A DNA stretch of 64,000 nt from Mycobacterium deserti (GCF_025345615.1 NZ_JAODWD010000004.1:248001-312000); one strand, 5' to 3'. Shown: positions 30,974 to 40,506, counted from the stretch's first letter. Notes: generated by a model from the letters alone, not told the origin. Numbers and translations are program-made.

Positions 30974-31177
30974 CGCGGCCCCGATGCCGTCGTAAAGTCG
31001 CTGCGCTCTTGGGTTGTCGGGGGCGGTGTGGCATCCCTCGGCCGGGCTGGCGATCAGCGCGAGTGCCAGCGCGGTGAGCCGCTCGTCGAACGGCGAGAGC
31101 CGATAGAAGTCGCAGTACGCCCGCACCATGGGCAACAGGTCGGGCAGGTCGGCGGTGCCGGCAGTGGTCAGGAGCAC
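30974..31177 (-). pseudogene. Decayed GNAT acetyltransferase with internal deletion
   Basis: From a GTG at 31177 the minus strand reads a typical GNAT N-terminus (LPDLLPMVRAYCDFY, DERLTALALALIAS), then after about 48 residues jumps directly to the C-terminal GNAT motif DNPRAQRLYDGIGA. The central acetyl-CoA-binding core, about 80 residues including the Arg/Gln-x-x-Gly-x-Gly loop, is missing. The frame stays open but runs into non-GNAT sequence to 30809. The start overlaps the stop of the Hip1-like gene by 10 bases, as for a formerly coupled gene. An in-frame deletion is the simplest explanation. Confidence 0.65.
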
Positions 31178-32688
31178 CGGGTGTCCGGCGGCGGGACCGT
31201 CACGTCGACCAGGTAGCGCGCGGCGATGTCGTCGACGCACGGGTTGCCCTGAAATACGACGGTGTGCTGGGTGCCGTCGAACGTCAGCAGGGTGCCCTTG
31301 AGTTGCCTCGCGAGGTCGACACCGGCTTGGTACGGCGTCGCGGGGTCGTTCGTCGTCGACACCACCAGTAGCGGCGGCAGCCCGTCGACGTTGATCTCGT
31401 GCGGTTGGCTGGTGGGCGGCACCGGCCAGAACGCGCACGTGCCCAGCGGCGCGTGCCCGGTGAACTCGCCGTAGTTCATGAACGGCGCCACCTCACGCAC
31501 CCGCCGGTCCTCCTCGACAATCTTCGCGCGGTCGGTCACGGCGGGCTGGTCCACGCAGTTGATCGCCACCCGGGCGTCGGTGGAGTTCTTGTAGTGCCCC
31601 TGCTCGTCGCGGCCCATGTAGAGATCGGCCAATGCAAGCATCGTGTCGCCGGTGCCCTCCTTGAGCTCCGACAGACCCTGGGTCAGATGCCGCCACAGGT
31701 TCGGCGAGTAGAGCGGCAGAATCGTTCCGACAATCGCATCGGAGTAGCTCAGCCCGCGTGGATCTTCGGTTTTGACCGGGTTTTCGACGAGGGGGTCGAC
31801 CAGGCTGTGATAGACGTCGTTGGCCTTGGCGGGGTCGGTGCCCAGCGGACAGGCCGGGTCGGTCGCGGCGCAGTCGGCCGCGTAGTCGTTGAACGCCGTC
31901 TGGAACGCGGCGGCCTGGCGGATGTCGGCCTCGATCGGGTCGGCGTTGGGATCGACGGCACCGTCGAGAATCATGGCGCGCACCCTGTCCGGATAGGCCT
32001 CGGCATAGCCGGATCCGATCCGGGTGCCGTAGGAGTAGCCGAGGTAGGTCAGCTTCTCGTCGCCGAGCGCCTCCCGCATCGCCTCGAGATCCTTGACGAC
32101 GCTGGCGGTCCCGACGTTGGCCAGGAAGTCCTCACCCATCTTGTCGACGCAGCGCTGGACGAAGTCCTTGGTCTCCTTCTCGATGTGCGCAACACCTTCG
32201 GGTGAGTAGTCGACCTGGGGGTCGGCGCGCAGTCGGTCGTTGTCGGCATCGGAGTTGCACCACACCGCCGGAGTCGAGTTCGCCACGCCGCGGGGGTCGA
32301 AGCCGATGAGGTCGAAGCGCTCGCGCACCGACTGCGGGATCCTGCTGACCAGCGATGCCGCGGCCTCGACGCCCGACTCGCCGGGCCCGCCGGGATTGAT
32401 GACCAGCGACCCGATCTTGTCGCCGGTCGCCTTGAACCGGATCATCGCGATCCGCGCGACGTCGCCGTCGGGCTTCTCGTAGTCCAGGGGGACCGACAAC
32501 ATCCCGCACTCGGCGCCGGGCGCGATCCGGGACTCGTCGGCCGGGGCGGCTGCCTCGCACGTGGCCCACTGGATCGGTGAGCCGGGTGGGGGCACCGCGA
32601 TGACGGCGCGTCCGTCGACGACAGTGGCGCAGCCGGCAACAAGTGACAGCGCGGCGAAAGTCGCGAGGACCCCGGCTTTGAGGTTCAT
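31168..32688 (-). CDS. caeA: Hip1/CaeA-like lipoprotein serine protease (Rv2224c-like)
   Basis: A 506-residue alpha/beta hydrolase anchored outside the membrane. The signal sequence ends in a lipobox, LSLVAGC, with Cys about residue 20. Family motifs: VINPGGPGESG, nucleophile Ser in LGYSYGTRIG, and STTNDPATPYQ and DGTQHTVVFQGN near the C-terminus for Asp and His. Hip1 of M. tuberculosis is a cell-envelope protease that cleaves GroEL2 and shapes the host response. The ATG at 32688 gives the best lipoprotein signal; 32706 is also possible. About half its residues match the neighbour at 29383, so the pair arose by duplication. Confidence 0.9.
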   Translation of the reverse strand: MNLKAGVLATFAALSLVAGCATVVDGRAVIAVPPPGSPIQWATCEAAAPADESRIAPGAECGMLSVPLDYEKPDGDVARIAMIRFKATGDKIGSLVINPGGPGESGVEAAASLVSRIPQSVRERFDLIGFDPRGVANSTPAVWCNSDADNDRLRADPQVDYSPEGVAHIEKETKDFVQRCVDKMGEDFLANVGTASVVKDLEAMREALGDEKLTYLGYSYGTRIGSGYAEAYPDRVRAMILDGAVDPNADPIEADIRQAAAFQTAFNDYAADCAATDPACPLGTDPAKANDVYHSLVDPLVENPVKTEDPRGLSYSDAIVGTILPLYSPNLWRHLTQGLSELKEGTGDTMLALADLYMGRDEQGHYKNSTDARVAINCVDQPAVTDRAKIVEEDRRVREVAPFMNYGEFTGHAPLGTCAFWPVPPTSQPHEINVDGLPPLLVVSTTNDPATPYQAGVDLARQLKGTLLTFDGTQHTVVFQGNPCVDDIAARYLVDVTVPPPDTRCS

Positions 32689-32742
32689 GGCACCACATGC
32701 TGCCATGAACCGGCATCGATGCAGGCGGGGCGGGTTGCGCCG

Positions 32743-34134
32743 TTACCGCGTCGCGTCGAGCAGTTCGTCGAGGGCGACAGGGAAATCGTCGGCCAAGTCC
32801 CACAGGTCAGGCAGTAATTCGGGGCACGACACGATGCCGACGTCGAGCTTGCCGTTGAGCGACATCACGGTGATGTTCAGGCCCGAGCCGTGGAAGATCG
32901 GCCCCAGCGGATACATCGCCTCGACCTCGCAGCCCAGGTAGTACAGCGGCATCTGTGGGCCGGGGACGTTGGAGACCACGAGGTTGTGTACGGGCTTGGC
33001 GCCGCTGAGCCGGCTGGCGGCATAGACGCGCATCGCGATTCCGAACACCGCGGGGGCGGCGAACTGGCTCCAGTCCTGCAGCAGAGTCGCTCCGATGGCC
33101 GAACTGTGTTGCTTGGCAACTGAATTCGCATCCGCTATCGACTTGAGGCGTTCGGCGGGGTCCTCGATGTGGGTCTCGAGGCGGGCGAACATCCCGGAAA
33201 CCTGGTTGCGGCCGGGCCGGTCGGACTCGTCGCGCACCGAAACGGGAACCATTGCCACCAACGAGTTCTCGGGCAACTCACCGCGGCTGCGCAGGAAGGT
33301 GCGCAGCACGCCGGACACCAGCGCCATCACCACATCGTTGAGCTTTACGCCGAAGTGGTTCTTCACCTTCTTGACGTCTTCGAGGTCCAGTTGGGCGAAG
33401 GCGACGTTGCGGTGGCCGGTGACGTTGGTGTTGAACGCCGTCTTGGGAGCGGCGAACGGCGACGCCATCGTCAGGCCCTCGCGGGCGCGTTTGACGGTGT
33501 CGAGCACGCTGGACACCGTCACCGGCAGCGCGTTGACCAGCCTCAGCGGCCGGGTGGCGAACCGAAATGCACCGGTGAGCGCGATCTCGATCGCGTTGGC
33601 GTCACCCGGCCCGGCGACGGGTTCGGGCGGCGGGGCGTCGGGTTCGGTGCTGCACAACTGCGACATCAGGTTGGCACCGCTGACCCCGTCGACACCGGCG
33701 TGGTGCACCTTCGTCAGGACCACCAGGCGGCCTCCCTCACGTGGATCGGTGCCGTCGACGCTCTCGATCACCCACTTCTCCCACAGCGGGCGGGTGCGGT
33801 CCAGCGGCAGCGAGGCGATGTGGCCGCAGATCTCCGCGAGCTCGCGTCGTCCGCCGGGGGCAGGCAAGCCGATGCGATGCAGGTGGCGGTCGACGTCGAA
33901 GTCCTTGTCGTCCACCCACACCGGGTGATCGAGGTTGAACCGGTTGTCGGCCAGCTTCTCGCGGAACTCCGGCATGGCCTTGATGCGCTCGGACAGCAGA
34001 TCTCGGAACTTGTCGAAGGCGTAGCCGCCCGGCATGGTCGAGGTGTCGAGCTCGAGAATCGAGCACACGTGCAACGGCTGCGCCGGGGTTTCGAGGTAGA
34101 GGAAGCTGGCGTCGAGTCCGCTGAGCCGTTGCAT
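32743..34134 (-). CDS. Wax ester synthase/diacylglycerol acyltransferase (WS/DGAT)
   Basis: A 463-residue acyltransferase that esterifies diacylglycerol or alcohols with acyl-CoA to form storage lipids. It begins with [17 protein letters not shown], and carries the catalytic HHxxxDG motif as [12 protein letters not shown] (about residues 141-152) and the second family motif [13 protein letters not shown] near 385. Mycobacteria have many such paralogues, and this one cannot be assigned to a specific tgs gene. TAAGCT lies 7 bases before the ATG. It is not at this place in M. tuberculosis. Confidence 0.9.
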   Translation of the reverse strand: MQRLSGLDASFLYLETPAQPLHVCSILELDTSTMPGGYAFDKFRDLLSERIKAMPEFREKLADNRFNLDHPVWVDDKDFDVDRHLHRIGLPAPGGRRELAEICGHIASLPLDRTRPLWEKWVIESVDGTDPREGGRLVVLTKVHHAGVDGVSGANLMSQLCSTEPDAPPPEPVAGPGDANAIEIALTGAFRFATRPLRLVNALPVTVSSVLDTVKRAREGLTMASPFAAPKTAFNTNVTGHRNVAFAQLDLEDVKKVKNHFGVKLNDVVMALVSGVLRTFLRSRGELPENSLVAMVPVSVRDESDRPGRNQVSGMFARLETHIEDPAERLKSIADANSVAKQHSSAIGATLLQDWSQFAAPAVFGIAMRVYAASRLSGAKPVHNLVVSNVPGPQMPLYYLGCEVEAMYPLGPIFHGSGLNITVMSLNGKLDVGIVSCPELLPDLWDLADDFPVALDELLDATR

Positions 34135-34141
34135 GCCGCCG

Positions 34142-34147
34142 AGCTTA
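34142..34147 (-). promoter_or_regulatory. -10 box of leaderless WS/DGAT gene
   Basis: TAAGCT on the minus strand, 7 bases before the ATG at 34134. Confidence 0.45.
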
Positions 34148-34293
34148 GGCGCGACGGTCTGGACTGTGAGCAAATCCACTCAGGCGGCTTTCCACAACCG
34201 TCGGTCGAGGTGGCACACTGGTGCACGTCAGACGAACCCGGGGACCGTGACGGCCTCGAGGATTCGACCCGACTCACCCTCTGGGGGACAACG

Positions 34294-35292
34294 ATGTCTG
34301 AGCAGACTGTCTATGGAGCTGCCGAGCCCGCACCGCGGACCTCTTCCGAATCGTCCGCACCGCGGACCTCTTCCGAATCGTCCGCACCGCGGACCTCTTC
34401 CGAATCGTCCGCACCGCGGACCTCTTCCGAATCGTCCGCACCGCGGACCTCTTCCGAATCGTCCGCACCGCGGACCTCTTCCGAATCGTCCGCACCGCGG
34501 ACCAAAGTCCGCACGCTTCACCTGCAGAAATGGAAGGCCGAGGGCCACAAGTGGGCCATGCTGACGGCCTACGACTACTCCACCGCCCGGGTGTTCGACG
34601 ACGCGGGCATCCCGGTGCTGCTGGTCGGTGATTCCGCAGCCAATGTGGTGTACGGCTACGACACCACCGTGCCCGTCAGCATCGACGAGCTCATTCCGCT
34701 GGTGCGCGGCGTGGTCCGCGGCGCACCACACGCGCTGGTGGTCGCCGACCTGCCGTTCGGCAGCTACGAGGCCGGCCCGCAGCAGGCCCTGGCCACAGCG
34801 ACCCGCTTCCTGAAGGAGACGGGCGCGCACGCGGTGAAGCTGGAGGGCGGCGAGCGCGTCGCCGAGCAGATCGCCATTCTCACCGCGGCGGGCATCCCCG
34901 TCATGGCGCACATCGGGTTCACGCCGCAGAGCGTCAACGGACTCGGTGGGTTCCGCGTGCAGGGCCGCGGTGACGCGGCCGAGCAGACCGTGCACGACGC
35001 GATCGCGGTTCAGGAAGCGGGCGCGTTCTCGGTGGTGATGGAGATGGTGCCCGCCGAGTTGGCGACGCAGATCACCGGCAAGCTGACCATTCCCACCATC
35101 GGCATCGGCGCCGGACCGAATTGCGACGCGCAGGTGCTCGTGTGGCAGGACATGGCCGGCCTCACCAGTGGCAAGACCGCCAAATTCGTCAAGCGGTTCG
35201 GCGACGTCGGTATCGAATTGCACCGTGCCGCAACGCAATACGCGGACGAAGTCGCCAGCGGCGTGTTCCCCGCCGACGAGCACTCCTTCTAA
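34294..35292 (+). CDS. panB: 3-methyl-2-oxobutanoate hydroxymethyltransferase with repeat-bearing N-terminus
   Basis: A 332-residue PanB (Rv2225-like), first committed step of pantothenate synthesis, transferring a methylene from 5,10-methylene-THF to 2-oxoisovalerate. The core from about residue 70 is standard: [33 protein letters not shown], the KLEGG motif, [13 protein letters not shown] and [14 protein letters not shown]. The N-terminus is odd: residues 13-66 are six perfect copies of APRTSSESS encoded by a 27-bp tandem repeat, making the protein about 50 residues longer than usual. GGGGGA precedes the ATG by 5 bases. Catalytic residues look intact, so the tail is probably tolerated. Confidence 0.93.
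   Translation: MSEQTVYGAAEPAPRTSSESSAPRTSSESSAPRTSSESSAPRTSSESSAPRTSSESSAPRTSSESSAPRTKVRTLHLQKWKAEGHKWAMLTAYDYSTARVFDDAGIPVLLVGDSAANVVYGYDTTVPVSIDELIPLVRGVVRGAPHALVVADLPFGSYEAGPQQALATATRFLKETGAHAVKLEGGERVAEQIAILTAAGIPVMAHIGFTPQSVNGLGGFRVQGRGDAAEQTVHDAIAVQEAGAFSVVMEMVPAELATQITGKLTIPTIGIGAGPNCDAQVLVWQDMAGLTSGKTAKFVKRFGDVGIELHRAATQYADEVASGVFPADEHSF
34330..34503 (+). repeat. 27-bp tandem repeat, six perfect copies plus 12 bp, inside panB
   Basis: Six identical 27-base units (34330-34491) and a 12-base partial unit, all in frame, each encoding APRTSSESS. Perfect identity between copies points to recent expansion, as in mycobacterial VNTR/minisatellite loci. Confidence 0.95.
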
Positions 35293-36068
35293 GCGAAGTC
35301 GGCCTTGCGCTTCGCAAGGAACGCGTCGACGCCCTCACGGCCGTCGGCCGACCGGGCACGCTCGGCAATCAGCCGGCTCTCGAGCTCCATCTGCTCCTCG
35401 AGGCCGTTGCCGAACGTTGCGAGCAGCAGGTTCTTGACGCCGCCGTTCGATCCCGCTGCGGTGGCGGCCATTTGATCGGCGAGCTTGCTGGCACGGTCGG
35501 CCAATGCGGCGTCGGGGACCACCTCGGTGACCAGACCCCACTGCGACGCGTCCTGCGCTGAGAGGGTGCGGTTGGTCAGCATCAGTTCCTTGGTCCTGGT
35601 GATGCCGATCAGGCGCGGCAGGTAGTACGACGAGCTGCCGTCCGGACTCAGCCCCACCCGGGTGTAGGCCATCGTGAACGAGGCGGATTCGGCTGCGAGG
35701 ACCAGATCGCCGGTCACCGCGATGGAGAAGCCCGCCCCGGCGGCTGCGCCGTTGACCGCGGTGATCAGCACCGCGTTCATCCGCGCGAAGCTGGATATCG
35801 CCCGGTGCAGATCGTCGGCGACTGCCTTGATCTGCGCGCCCCGGTCCGGTGCCGAGGCGAACTCCTTAAGATCGCCCCCGGCGCAGAAGAAGCGTCCCGT
35901 TCCGGTGAGGACGACGACCTTGGTCGTGTCGTTGTCGGCGCGCCGCGCGGCATCGGCGAGCTCGCGAGTCATGGTGTGATTCATGCCGTTTGCCGCATCG
36001 GGACGGTTGAGCGTGATTCGGGTGATGGGCCCCGACGCTTCGAACGTGATGGTCTGGTATTCGGTCAC
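35289..36068 (-). CDS. Enoyl-CoA hydratase/isomerase family protein
   Basis: A 259-residue crotonase-fold protein. [41 protein letters not shown] (first oxyanion loop) and [20 protein letters not shown] (second) are typical. The position where hydratases carry their catalytic Glu reads [20 protein letters not shown], with Asp rather than Glu, so it may act as an isomerase or other crotonase-type enzyme. The GTG at 36068 follows TAAGGT by 7 bases. Its last four bases overlap the convergent panB end. Confidence 0.86.
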   Translation of the reverse strand: MTEYQTITFEASGPITRITLNRPDAANGMNHTMTRELADAARRADNDTTKVVVLTGTGRFFCAGGDLKEFASAPDRGAQIKAVADDLHRAISSFARMNAVLITAVNGAAAGAGFSIAVTGDLVLAAESASFTMAYTRVGLSPDGSSSYYLPRLIGITRTKELMLTNRTLSAQDASQWGLVTEVVPDAALADRASKLADQMAATAAGSNGGVKNLLLATFGNGLEEQMELESRLIAERARSADGREGVDAFLAKRKADFA

Positions 36069-36075
36069 ATCGCCG

Positions 36076-36081
36076 ACCTTA
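36076..36081 (-). promoter_or_regulatory. -10 box of leaderless enoyl-CoA hydratase gene
   Basis: TAAGGT on the minus strand, 7 bases before the GTG at 36068. Confidence 0.45.
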
Positions 36082-36159
36082 GCTGTGGCGGTGATCTCAC
36101 AGCGCAGTGCGCCCGCCCCCGCGGGTTGTTCACTTCGGTATGGCAGTCTTTTCGGCACC

Positions 36160-37647
36160 ATGGGTAAATCCGCTGAACGGTCGAAGTCGACGTATCTGGA
36201 GGTCGAGCGGAAGTTCGACGTCGTCGATGCGACGGTGGCGCCGTCGTTCGACGGCCTGTCGTCAGTCGCGCGGGTCGAGCGCTCACCGGTGCAACAACTC
36301 GACGCGGTCTACTTCGACACCCCGAACCATGACCTGGCCGCGCATCGCATAACGCTGCGCAGGCGCACGGGTGGCCCCGACGCCGGTTGGCATCTCAAGT
36401 TGCCGGCCGGGCCGGACGCCCGCACCGAGGTGCGGCACCCACTCGGCTACGACGGGGACGACGAGGTCCCCGAGGCGTTGCGAGACCTCGTGCTGGCAAT
36501 CGTCCGCGACCGCCCGCTGGCGCCGGTGGCGCGCATCTCCACCACCCGCACCGTCGACATGCTCTACGGGCACGACGGCGCCGCGCTAGCCGAGTTCTGT
36601 GATGACCAGGTGACCGCGCAAGCCGGCGAGGACGGACCGGAGCAGCGTTGGCGCGAGTGGGAGCTGGAGCTGGCGGACGGCGTTGGCGACAGTGAGCTGC
36701 TCGACCGGTTGGCGAACCGCCTGCTCGACGCAGGGGCGGTGCCGGCCAGTAGCGGTTCCAAATTGGCGCGGGTGCTCGAGACCGACCCCGAACCGACGGC
36801 CGACCGTCCCGCCGACCCGGTGCACCGCGCGGTGGCCGAGCAGGTCGACGAGCTGCTGGTGTGGGACCGCGCCGTCCGAGAGGACGTGTACGACTCGGTG
36901 CACCAAATGCGGGTGACAACGCGCAAGATCCGCAGTCTGTTGCAGGCTTCGGAAGGCGCGTTCGGGATCTCCGATGACGCCTGGATCCTCGACGAGCTGC
37001 GCCAGTTGGCTGGCGTGCTGGGCGTGGCGCGCGACGCGGAGGTGCTCGCCGAGCGCTACGAACACGCGCTCGACGAGCTACCGCCGGAGTTGGTGCGCGG
37101 TCCGGTGCGGGAGCGGCTGGTCGAAGGAGCGAAACGGCGTTACGCGTCGGGGCTGCGACGGTCACTGATCGCGATGCGCTCGGAGCGCTACTTCCGGCTG
37201 CTGGACGCGCTCGAAGGGCTGGTGGCCGCCGAGCCGGCCCCGGTGCAGCCCGGCGAGGAGGAGCGCGGGCCGGTCACCATCGACAGCGCGTACAAGAAGA
37301 TCCGCAAGGCGACCAAGGCCGCGGCGGCCTCAGATGACGACCACGACGAGGCGCTGCATCGAATCCGCAAGCGCGCCAAGCAACTTCGCTACACCGCGTC
37401 GGCGACGGGGCAGGCCAAGGTGTCCGATCGGGCGAAGAGCATTCAATCGTTGCTGGGCGATCACCAGGACAGCGTCGTCAGCCGCAGCCACCTGAGCGAG
37501 CAGGCGTGGGCCGCCCACGCGGCCGGTGAGGACACGTTCACGTACGGGTTGTTGTATCGGCTCGAAGACGACGTGGCACGCCGCGCAGAAGAACAGCTCG
37601 ACGCCGCGCTCAAGAAACTCGACAAGACGGTGCGCAAGGCGCGCTGA
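36160..37647 (+). CDS. CYTH and CHAD domain protein (Rv2226-like)
   Basis: A 495-residue two-domain protein. The N-terminal CYTH (triphosphate tunnel) domain, about 8-200, starts with the metal-binding ExExK-type YLEVERKFDV and includes LDAVYFDTPNHDLA and LRRRTGGPDAGWHLKLP. The C-terminal CHAD domain, about 215-490, is helical with conserved histidines (DSVHQMRVTTRKIRSLL and ALHRIRKRAKQLRY). CHAD domains bind polyphosphate, so a role in polyphosphate/triphosphate metabolism is inferred. The ATG at 36160 is chosen because the frame upstream overlaps the divergent gene. Confidence 0.9.
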   Translation: MGKSAERSKSTYLEVERKFDVVDATVAPSFDGLSSVARVERSPVQQLDAVYFDTPNHDLAAHRITLRRRTGGPDAGWHLKLPAGPDARTEVRHPLGYDGDDEVPEALRDLVLAIVRDRPLAPVARISTTRTVDMLYGHDGAALAEFCDDQVTAQAGEDGPEQRWREWELELADGVGDSELLDRLANRLLDAGAVPASSGSKLARVLETDPEPTADRPADPVHRAVAEQVDELLVWDRAVREDVYDSVHQMRVTTRKIRSLLQASEGAFGISDDAWILDELRQLAGVLGVARDAEVLAERYEHALDELPPELVRGPVRERLVEGAKRRYASGLRRSLIAMRSERYFRLLDALEGLVAAEPAPVQPGEEERGPVTIDSAYKKIRKATKAAAASDDDHDEALHRIRKRAKQLRYTASATGQAKVSDRAKSIQSLLGDHQDSVVSRSHLSEQAWAAHAAGEDTFTYGLLYRLEDDVARRAEEQLDAALKKLDKTVRKAR

Positions 37648-37659
37648 GCGCCCGCAGGG

Positions 37660-38055
<396 letters not shown>

Positions 38056-38060
38056 CTCCA

Positions 38061-38066
38061 TAAACT
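38061..38066 (+). promoter_or_regulatory. -10 box of leaderless AraC-type gene
   Basis: TAAACT ending 6 bases before the ATG at 38073. It lies within the 17 bases separating this gene from rnpB, so the two divergent promoters overlap. Confidence 0.42.
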
Positions 38067-38072
38067 TAACGC

Positions 38073-38525
38073 ATGACCCACGTTCCACCGGCCCGTTATC
38101 TGCTGCGGGCCAAGGATCTGGTCGACGCGCGCTACGCCGAGGCGATCACGGTCGACGACCTCGCCGCCGCGGCCGGACTGTCGCGTGCGCACTTCAGCCG
38201 GATGTTCACCCGCACTTTCGGCGAGTCGCCGCGCGCCTACCTGCAGACCCGACGGCTCGAACGCGCCGCCGCACTGCTGCGCCACACCGACCGTTCGGTC
38301 GCCGACATCTGCGTGATGGTCGGACTACGCAGCGTCGGGTCGTTCACCACCAGCTTCGCCCGGGTGTACGGCAAGACGCCTGCCGCGTACCGGGCCAGCA
38401 TGCCGCCCGCAGCGATCTACGCGCGCGTGCCCAGTTGCATCCTGCAGCGCGACACCCGCCCTCGTGCCGACAGTCGCGTGAAGACAGCACACGGGGAGAA
38501 GACGGGCACCGCTGACCGACCGTAG
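38073..38525 (+). CDS. AraC family transcriptional regulator
   Basis: A 150-residue protein that is nearly all DNA-binding domain. The two helix-turn-helix units of the AraC family are seen: ITVDDLAAAAGLSRAHFSRMF at about 22-42 and SVADICVMVGLRSVGSFTTS at about 73-92, with the signature ending FARVYGKTPAAYR. No separate effector domain; the C-terminal 45 residues are basic and disordered. It ends 10 bases before a VOC-family gene, which is its most likely partner. Confidence 0.87.
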   Translation: MTHVPPARYLLRAKDLVDARYAEAITVDDLAAAAGLSRAHFSRMFTRTFGESPRAYLQTRRLERAAALLRHTDRSVADICVMVGLRSVGSFTTSFARVYGKTPAAYRASMPPAAIYARVPSCILQRDTRPRADSRVKTAHGEKTGTADRP

Positions 38526-38528
38526 CGT
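38523..38528 (+). promoter_or_regulatory. -10 box of leaderless VOC gene
   Basis: TAGCGT, overlapping the end of the AraC-type gene and ending 7 bases before the ATG at 38536. Confidence 0.4.
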
Positions 38529-38535
38529 CGTTGCC

Positions 38536-38958
38536 ATGATGAAAATCGGCAGCGCCCACCTGTGGGTCCATGATCAAGAAGTGGCACTGAAGTTCTGGAC
38601 TGAGAAGGTCGGTATGGAGGTGCGTGAAGATGTGTCGTTCCCCGAGGAGATGGGCGACTTCCGTTGGCTCACAGTCGGTCCGCGCGGACATGACGACGTC
38701 AGCCTTGTGCTGATGGCGGTGCCTGGCGAACCGGTGATGGACGAGGCGACCCGCAAGCAGGTGCTCGACCTCACCGCAAAGGGTTTCGCGGGCACGGTTT
38801 TCCTGGTCACCGACGACATCGAGAAGTCGTATCAGGAGATGACGGCGCGCGGCGTCGAGTTCACCGAGCCGCCGAATCAGATGCCCTACGGCATCGATTC
38901 GGGATTTCGCGATCCCTCGGGCAACAGTGTGCGTCTGACCCAGCTGAACCCGAGTTAG
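38536..38958 (+). CDS. VOC (glyoxalase/bleomycin-resistance) family protein
   Basis: A 140-residue protein with two beta-alpha-beta-beta-beta modules of the vicinal oxygen chelate fold: IGSAHLWVHDQEVALKFWTEKVGMEVRED-type first half and VFLVTDDIEKSYQEMTARGVEF in the second, ending GFRDPSGNSVRLTQ. Metal-ligand positions (His at 8, His/Glu later) are partly kept. Related proteins paired with AraC regulators are common in actinobacteria, but the substrate is unknown. Tandem start codons ATGATG. Confidence 0.85.
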   Translation: MMKIGSAHLWVHDQEVALKFWTEKVGMEVREDVSFPEEMGDFRWLTVGPRGHDDVSLVLMAVPGEPVMDEATRKQVLDLTAKGFAGTVFLVTDDIEKSYQEMTARGVEFTEPPNQMPYGIDSGFRDPSGNSVRLTQLNPS

Positions 38959-38968
38959 ACGGGGCGCC

Positions 38969-40411
38969 TCAGAACGGTGGTGGGTCGTTGTTCTGGGGCG
39001 GTGGCGGGTCGGTGTTCCGTTTGAGGTCGGCGCGTTCGCGTTGGGCTTCGGCGATGATTTGGGCGCGTTGTTGGCGTTCGGTGGTGATGCGGTCTCGGCG
39101 GTCTTGTTCGCGGGTTTGTCGGCGTTTGGGGCTCATCGCGCAGCGATCGGTCCCAGATGGGGGTGGCGGGTCGGGCAGATCCAGGGTGCCGGTGTTGCGG
39201 CACAGCGCGGGAAACAGGGTGGCGCCGTGGGGTTCACGACGGTAGGAGTGTCCGCTGGGGGTGCTCAGCACCAGATCACCGTTGGGCAGCTGATAGTCGT
39301 CGAACCCGGGACAGAACGTCTTGACCAGATGATGGATGCGGCAGTAACACTTGGTGTTCGACGGATGAGTCGGGCCGTAGGGCCAAGCCCGCGTGTGATC
39401 GATGTCGGATTTCATCACCGGCCGGTCACAGCCGGGCCAGCGGCACGTCAGATCGCGCCACCGCACGAAATCGGCCAACCCCGCACTGGGCCGATACCCC
39501 GGCTCAGTCGCCGCGTCGGGTGCGGGCAGGGCGACCGGCGTGAGTGTGGCGGTGGTGGCGAGTGCCCGCACCGATTCGGCCGGCAGGATCCCGAACCCGG
39601 GCAGATAGCCCGGGTTATCACTGGAACCGTCGAGGGTGGACTGCTCGGCCAGCACATGGATGATCGCCGTCGCCGACGCCGCACGCTCGGCGGCCGCCGG
39701 GCAGTCATCGGATCCGCACCGACACGCCAGCGTGGCCTCCCCGCGCCCCAACGGCCCGCACGCATCAGCGCGGCGCTGCGACGTGGTGCGCGGATCCTTT
39801 TCGCACACCGTGGCCGCCAACGCGTCCAGCCGCTGAGTCAGCGCGGCGCCGTCTTCGGCGCGGATATTGCCCGACACCCCGGCCATCCCCACCTGGGTCG
39901 GCTCCACCTCCAGGTAGCGGCTCTGTTCCACCTGCGGGGTGACCCGCACCCCGGCCGGATCGAATTTGGTCACCCACTGATCGATCCGGTCGCGCAACTT
40001 CGGGGTCGACAGCTTCATCCACTTCATCGCATGCTGCGCGATCGCCTCATCAAGCTCGCCGATCACCACGTCATCGACGTTCTCGGTGCGCGCGATGATG
40101 GTGGCCACCATCCGGTAATCGATCACCCCGGACCGCAACTCCTGAGCCACCCGCGGCAACCGATGCCGCAACGTGATCGCGGTGTGAATCTGGCTGACTG
40201 CCCGGGCATGGCTGATGTTGTGTACCGGAGAAATCTCGGCAGCCACCGCAGCCACCGCATCAGCACAATGCAAATCCAACACCTCCAGCTCCGGATGCCG
40301 CCGCGCATACAACTCCCCCACCAACGCCAACCGCCGCCCCACCGCCGCCGCCTCCTCGCGGGCCTCCTCACCCATGAAGGTGATCAACTCCGAATCAGAG
40401 GTCTCGAACAT
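38969..40411 (-). CDS. 13E12 repeat family protein: DUF222 with HNH endonuclease domain
   Basis: A 480-residue member of the mycobacterial 13E12 repeat family. The DUF222 domain spans about 20-310, and the HNH nuclease domain about 330-420 with LTCRWPGCDRPVMKSDIDHTR, the TKCYCRIHH block and KTFCPGFDDY. The C-terminal 60 residues are Arg/Gln-rich and probably disordered. In M. tuberculosis several 13E12 proteins are induced by DNA damage through LexA. Here the ATG at 40411 lies inside a perfect SOS box and a -10 box is 7 bases upstream. The biochemical role of the family is unknown. Confidence 0.9.
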   Translation of the reverse strand: MFETSDSELITFMGEEAREEAAAVGRRLALVGELYARRHPELEVLDLHCADAVAAVAAEISPVHNISHARAVSQIHTAITLRHRLPRVAQELRSGVIDYRMVATIIARTENVDDVVIGELDEAIAQHAMKWMKLSTPKLRDRIDQWVTKFDPAGVRVTPQVEQSRYLEVEPTQVGMAGVSGNIRAEDGAALTQRLDALAATVCEKDPRTTSQRRADACGPLGRGEATLACRCGSDDCPAAAERAASATAIIHVLAEQSTLDGSSDNPGYLPGFGILPAESVRALATTATLTPVALPAPDAATEPGYRPSAGLADFVRWRDLTCRWPGCDRPVMKSDIDHTRAWPYGPTHPSNTKCYCRIHHLVKTFCPGFDDYQLPNGDLVLSTPSGHSYRREPHGATLFPALCRNTGTLDLPDPPPPSGTDRCAMSPKRRQTREQDRRDRITTERQQRAQIIAEAQRERADLKRNTDPPPPQNNDPPPF

Positions 40412-40419
40412 ACGTTCGA
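40404..40419 (-). promoter_or_regulatory. SOS box (LexA operator) over the 13E12 gene start
   Basis: TCGAACATACGTTCGA is a perfect palindrome matching the mycobacterial LexA consensus TCGAAC-N4-GTTCGA. It covers the start codon of the 13E12 gene and the spacer to the -10 box, so bound LexA would block a leaderless transcript. The divergent ogt gene starts 88 bases away. Confidence 0.9.
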
Positions 40420-40424
40420 TTATG
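40419..40424 (-). promoter_or_regulatory. -10 box of the 13E12 gene
   Basis: CATAAT on the minus strand, 7 bases before the ATG, touching the edge of the SOS box. Confidence 0.5.
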
Positions 40425-40506
40425 GCTAATGGGTCCGACACCGCCCGCGACCCAATCTCACGAAGCGGCATGTCGCGTCGTCTACACAGTGAGGAAAGGA
40501 CGGCAC

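Noticed and set aside
33169..34293. Upstream extension of the panB frame
   Set aside because: Antisense to the WS/DGAT gene; panB has a good ribosome binding site at its ATG at 34294.
34330..34503. CRISPR array
   Set aside because: The repeats are adjacent without spacers and are in frame inside panB.
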